A stretch of DNA of 64,000 nucleotides from the NCBI RefSeq assembly GCF_932526225.1, contig NC_064035.1, forward strand, positions 1,983,501 to 2,047,500, read 5' to 3'. Positions 60,401 through 64,000 of this stretch are shown piece by piece. The notes under the pieces are model-generated. The model was not told the DNA's origin. It worked only from the letters and a program-made list of their open reading frames with translations, and searched no databases. Origin of the DNA: Nematostella vectensis. Taxonomy: Eukaryota > Cnidaria > Anthozoa > Actiniaria > Edwardsiidae. The position numbers and the translations under genes are program-made. The stretch's first letter is position 1. Each line of letters starts with the position of its first letter.

Positions 60401-61936
60401 AAGACACGATGATAATAATGATGATGACGGTGATAGTGACGTAAGACACGATGAATATAATGATGAAGACGGTGATAGTGACGTAAGACACGATGAATAT
60501 AATGATGAAGACGGTGATAGTGACGTAAGACACGATGATAATAATGATGAAGACGGTGATAGTGACGTAAGACACGATGAATATAATGATGAAGACGGTG
60601 ATAGTGACGTAAGACACGATGATAATAATGATGAAGACGGTGATAGTGACGTAAGACACGATAATAATAATGATGAAGACGGTGATAGTGACGTAAGACA
60701 CGATGATAATAATGATGATGACGGTGATAGTGTCGTAAGACACGATGATAATAATGATGAAGACGGTGATAGTGACGTAAGACACGATGATAATAATGAT
60801 GAAGACGGTGATAGTGTCGTAAGACACGATGATAATAATGATGAAGACGGTGATAGTGACGTAAGACACGATGATAATAATGATGAAGACGGTGATAGTG
60901 ACGTAAGACACGATGATAATAATGATGAAGACGGTGATAGTGACGTAAGACACGATGATTATGACGGTGATAGTGTCGTAAGACACGATGATTATAATGA
61001 TGATAACGGTGATAGTGACGTAAGACACGATGATTATGACGGTGATAGTGACGTAAGACATGGTGATTATAATGATAATGACAGTGAAAGTGACGTTATA
61101 TCAATCAATGACTATGATGATGACTAATTGTGTTAATTCCTAGTTATGGAGATCGGGCTCCTCGTGGATTCTTCGCGCGTATATTTGCTATTATCTGGGT
61201 CCTTGTTGGTCTGGTCATTACCTCTATCTTTACCGGAGTCGTGACCACCTCACTCACAGCCATTACCCTGAGTACGGACACGAGGTTATACGGCACTCAG
61301 GTAAGCCATTATCCTGAGCACGGAAACGAGGTTATACGGCACTCAGGTAAGCAACCCTCTCCCCCCCCCCCCCCCCCTGAGTACGGAGACGAGGTTATAC
61401 GGCACTAAGGTAATCCATCCCCCCTTAGTACGGACACAAGGTTATACGCCACTCAGGTAAGCCATCCCCCCTTAGTACGGACACGAGGTTCTATGACACT
61501 CAGGTAAACCATCCCCCTGAGTACGGACACGAGGTTGTATGGCGCTCAGGTAAGCGATCCCCCTGAGTACGGACACGAGGTTATACGGCACTCAGGTAAG
61601 CGATTCCCCTGAGTACGGACACGAGGTTATGTGGCACTCAGGTAAGCGATCCCCCTGAGTACGGACACGAGGTTATACGGCAGTCACGTGAGTCTGCTTC
61701 ACAGGCGAGAGCCGTGAGAATTAACTTTACTAGATATCGAGCCAAATGGTTAAGTTTATTATAACTATTAATTGTGATGGTAATTATCTTTTAATATAGA
61801 TAGTAGCAATAATAAACTTATATATGACGCTAAGCATAATGAAATTTAGACCCAATATCTTTTCTTTTTCAGGTTGTGGCGATCCAAAACTCGACAGAAT
61901 ACCGTCTTGGGATACAGAAGAACGCACAAATGAAAG
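51471..61936 (+). CDS. CUB-Ig receptor fused to a two-TM K+-type pore (GluR0-like layout), 5' part
   Basis: Nine exons: 51471-51509, 51581-51647, 53728-53918, 54767-54941, 55468-55740, 56388-56851, 58072-58166, 61144-61300 and 61873-61936. All are GT-AG and in phase, giving 508 residues before the right edge. Order: signal peptide (1-~27, hydrophobic core ACVFLFLLVPC), CUB domain (~36-157; CPNITK, FEDFDLE, NCGGSWVD), I-set Ig (~158-248; VRLDCVAEGYPLPIVEWSR, DTGVYQCQA), an S1-like segment (~249-378), TM1 (WPVLVLTLIMALLSGMIMW, ~383-403), pore loop GFWWAFVTMTTVGYGD with the K+ filter TVGYGD, TM2 (~444-470) and an S2-like start (VVAIQNSTEYRLG). The pore plus S1/S2 arrangement is that of GluR0-type glutamate-gated K+ channels. 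The ligand is unknown. The first two exons are the least certain. The 3' end lies outside the window. Confidence 0.82.
52885..52904. repeat. Run of 20 G
   Basis: A homopolymer G tract in the intron before the CUB exons, with a second G-rich patch at 52990-53020. G-quadruplex-capable; length subject to sequencing error. Confidence 0.85.
53179..53680. repeat. 100-bp tandem repeat, five copies, with telomere-like words
   Basis: CGTAAATCCTTCATATATGG starts copies at 53179, 53279, 53379, 53479 and 53579, an exact 100-bp period. Copies differ mainly at GGTTAGGGTAAGGG versus GGTTAGGGTTAGGG, the latter being two TTAGGG words. It ends about 50 bp before the CUB exon at 53728. Confidence 0.95.
54022..54385. 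mobile_element. 364-bp MITE with 5-bp target duplication
   Basis: The left end ACGACAGGAGCAAAAAATGG is the exact inverse of the right end CCATTTTTTGCTCCTGTCGT. CCAAC flanks both sides (54017-54021 and 54386-54390). The interior is also largely self-complementary (ATCCGTTCTTGAGAT against ATCTCAAGAACGGAT). It splits the CUB domain's intron. A neighbouring ~35-bp stretch (ATATTGGCRAGATTTATAAT...) is duplicated on both sides. Confidence 0.8.
55741..55960 (+). repeat. 43-bp repeat of the Ig-exon splice donor, about four copies
   Basis: The Ig exon ends CTTCACGTAGCAG before GTAAGTAACACGTGACTTGT. In the intron the segment CACGTGGCAG/GTAAGTAAC recurs with exon-like bases before each GT, at donor positions 55841, 55884 and 55927, and a degenerate copy lies near 55790. 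Each unit carries a consensus CAG/GTAAGT, so at least three decoy 5' splice sites lie within 190 bp of the real one. Confidence 0.88.
56195..56244. repeat. Perfect 50-bp palindrome
   Basis: CATCTGACTCCTTGCAAGTT plus ATTTT is followed with no spacer by its exact reverse complement AAAATAACTTGCAAGGAGTC plus AGATG. Perfect spacerless palindromes of this size are rare and unstable. It lies in the intron between the Ig exon and the S1-like exon. Confidence 0.9.
56882..57985. repeat. 21-bp minisatellite (about 52 copies) with 250-bp higher-order repeat
   Basis: The unit is GTGAGTGTCGCGGCATTGAT plus C, starting 30 bp after the donor GTGAGT at 56852. Nearly every unit carries GTGAGT, a good 5' splice-site core. 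Three blocks of 250 bp (about 57204-57453, 57454-57703, 57704-57953) are near identical, each containing one shortened unit. Because 21 is a multiple of three, frames stay open on both strands; these long ORFs (up to 238 codons) are not genes. Confidence 0.95.
58187..61110. repeat. 42-bp minisatellite, about 69 copies
   Basis: The unit is GATGATAATAATGATGATGA plus CGGTGATAGTGACGTAAGAC, AC, with regular variants (GAATATAATGATGAAGAC; GTGTCGTAAGACAC). It starts about 20 bp after the donor of the pore exon (GTCGG/GTAAGT) and fills the 2.98-kb intron between the filter's first Gly and its Tyr codon. Each unit holds CGTAAGAC, donor-like. A minus-strand frame of 957 codons stays open only because 42 is divisible by three. 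It would encode the endlessly repeated VSYVTITVFIIIII, so it is rejected as a gene. Confidence 0.95.
61255..61690 (+). repeat. 46-bp repeat of the TM2-exon end and donor, about nine copies
   Basis: The exon ends GAGTACGGACACGAGGTTAT plus ACGGCACTCAG before GTAAGCCAT. This exon tail and donor recur about eight more times in the intron (copies ending near 61346, 61409, 61457, 61502, 61548, 61593, 61641 and 61686), most with CACTCAG/GTAAGC. One copy is split by an 18-C run (about 61360). Only the donor at 61301 keeps phase with the next exon (GTT GTG GCG ATC). Use of later donors would add out-of-frame tails because 46 is not a multiple of three. Confidence 0.92.
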
Positions 61937-62035
61937 GTACGTGCTTTCTTTGCTCAAGGGAATGTCTGCAAAAAGGTGCAAAATGTAGCAAAGAGCACTT
62001 GAGACAGTATAGTGCATAGACCTAGTTACCAGAGA

Positions 62036-64000
62036 TAGATGCATATAGGGATAGACCTAGTTACCAGAGAGAGATGCATATAGGGACAGACCTAGTTACC
62101 AGAGAGAGATGCATATAGGGATAGACCTAGTTACCAGAGAGAGATGCATATAGGGATAGACCTAGTTACCAGAGATAGATGCATGGATAGACCTAGTTAC
62201 CAGAGAGAGATGCATATAGGGATAGACCTAGTTACCAGAGAGAGATGCATATAGGGATAGACCTAGTTACCAGAGAGAGATGCATATAGGGATAGACCTA
62301 GTTACCAGAGATAGATGCATATAGGGATAGACCTAGTTACCAGAGAGAGATACATATAGGGATAAACCTAGTTACCAGAGAGATGCATATAGGGATAGAC
62401 CTAGTTACCAGAGAGAGATGCATATAGGGATAGACCTAGTTACCAGAGAGAGATGCTTATAGGGATAGACCTAGTTACCAGAGAGAGATACATATAGGGA
62501 TAGACCTAGTTACCAGAGAGAGATGCATATAGGGATAGACCTAGTTACCAGAGATATATGCATATAGGGATAGACCTAGTTACCAAAGAGAGATGCATAT
62601 AGGGATAGACCTAGTTACCGGAGAGAGATGCATATAGGGATAGACCTAGTTACCAGAGATATATGCATATAGGGATAGACCTAGTTACCAGAGAGAGATG
62701 CATATAGGGATAGACCTAGTTACCAGATGGAGATGCATATAGGGATAGACCTAGTTACCAGAGATATATGCATATAGGGATAGACCTAGTTACCAGAGAG
62801 AGATGCATATAGGGATAAACCTAGTTACCAAAGAGAGATGCATATAGGGATAGACCTAGGTACCGGAGAGAGATGCATATAGGGATAGACCTAGTTACCA
62901 GAGATATATGCATATAGGGATAGACCTAGTTACCAGAGAGAGATGCATATAGGGATAGACCTAGTAACCAGAGAGAGATGCATATAGGGATAGACCTAGT
63001 TACCGGAGAGAGATGCATATAGGGATAGACCTAGTTACCAGAGAGAGATACATATAGGGATAGACCTAGTAACCAGAGAGAGATGCATATAGGGATAGAC
63101 CTAGTTACCAGAGAGAGATGCATATAGGGATAGACCTAGTTACCAGAGAGAGATGCATATAGGGATAGACCTAGTTACCAGAGAAAGATGCATATAGGGA
63201 TAGACCTAGTTACCAGAGAGAGATGCATATAGGGATAGACCTAGTTACCAGAGAGAGATGCATATAGGGATAGAGCTAGTTACCAGAGAAAGATGCATAT
63301 AGGGACAGACCTAGTTACCAGAGAGAGATGCATATAGGGATAGAGCTAGTTACCAGAGAGAGATGCATATAGGGATAGACCTAGTTACCAGAGAGAGATG
63401 CATATAGGGATAGACCTAGTTACCAGAGAGAGATGCATATAGGGATAGACCTAGTTACCAGAGAGAGATGCATATAGGGATTGACCTAGTTACCAGAGAT
63501 AGATGCATATAGGGATAGAGCTAGTTACCAGAGAGAGATACATATAGGGATAGACCTAGTTACCAGAGAAAGATGCATATAGGGATAGACCTAGTTACCA
63601 GAGAGAGATGCATATAGGGATTGACCTAGTTACCAGAGATAGATGCATATAGGGATAGAGCTAGTTACCAGAGAGAGATACATATAGGGATAGACCTAGT
63701 TACCAGAGAAAGATGCATATAGGGATAGACCTAGTTACCAGAGAGAGATGCATATAGGGATAGACCTAGTTACCAGAGAGAGATGCATATAGGGATAGAC
63801 CTAGTTACCAGAGAGAGATGCATATAGGGATAAACCTAGTTACCAGAGATAGATGCATATAGGGATAGACCTAGTTACCAGAGAGAGATGCATATAGGGA
63901 TAGACCTAGTTACCAGAGAGAGATGCATATAGGGATAAACCTAGTTACCAGAGAGAGATGCATATAGGGATAAACCTAGTTACCAGAGAGAGATGCATAT
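62036..64000. repeat. 35-bp minisatellite, about 56 copies, running off the right edge
   Basis: The unit is GAGAGAGATGCATATAGGGA plus TAGACCTAGTTACCA, with variants GAGATAGATG, GATATATG, TTGACCTAG and ACAGACC. It begins about 100 bp after the donor of the last channel exon (61936) and continues to the window end. Blocks of variant units recur (for example around 63480-63600 and 63600-63720), showing higher-order duplication of about 120-140 bp. Unlike the VPS8 and TM2-exon arrays, its unit is not derived from the adjacent exon. Confidence 0.95.

Noticed and set aside
58188..61061. 957-codon minus-strand ORF
   Set aside because: It is a 42-bp satellite read in a frame divisible by three; the product would be one 14-residue hydrophobic unit repeated throughout.

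Overview
The window looks like nuclear DNA of an intron-rich animal, most likely a cnidarian such as a sea anemone. The reasons are a Six4/5 homeobox gene, a von Willebrand D/EGF giant gene, a GalNAc-transferase with a lectin tail, CUB/Ig exons, standard GT-AG introns, many small foldback (MITE-like) elements and a very high minisatellite load. The species is an inference. Gene models were read by hand from ORFs, splice sites and intron phases; no search was run.

Layout. 1-9386: about 200 copies of a 47-bp minisatellite. 9387-14479 (-): the 5' part of VPS8, an endosomal CORVET tethering subunit; the array fills its next intron and runs off the left edge. 14480-17135: divergent promoter region, a weak small-gene candidate and repeat debris. 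17191-31407 (-): a VWDE-like secreted protein (D8C-like and VWD regions, then about 25 EGF domains), broken by a 1.3-kb internal inversion at 18582-19889. 32145-33059 (-): a trypsin-fold protein that has lost catalytic His and Ser. 35479-37008 (+): Six4/5. 39313-40293 (+): a METTL21-type methyltransferase. 41669-50487 (+): a complete 8-exon GALNT10-type transferase whose sixth intron holds an antisense single-exon GPCR (47100-48197). 51471 to beyond 61936 (+): a receptor-channel with signal peptide, CUB, Ig, an S1-like segment, TM1, a TVGYGD pore, TM2 and the start of an S2-like segment. Its introns are packed with 21-, 42- and 35-bp arrays, the last running off the right edge.

The main discovery is a recurring relation between tandem repeats and splice sites. 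The 47-bp unit in VPS8 is the last ~22 nt of an exon plus the first ~25 nt of the intron, so the intron carries roughly 200 copies of its own 5' splice site. The channel gene has a 46-bp exon-end/donor unit repeated about nine times and a 43-bp donor unit repeated about four times. Acceptor-containing segments are duplicated in VPS8 (89 bp x2) and VWDE (40 bp x3). Another VWDE array starts at the third base of a donor.

The neighbouring genes have unrelated roles (endosomal tethering, extracellular matrix or secretion, transcription, protein methylation, mucin-type glycosylation, ion channel). Their grouping looks like ordinary animal gene order rather than an operon.
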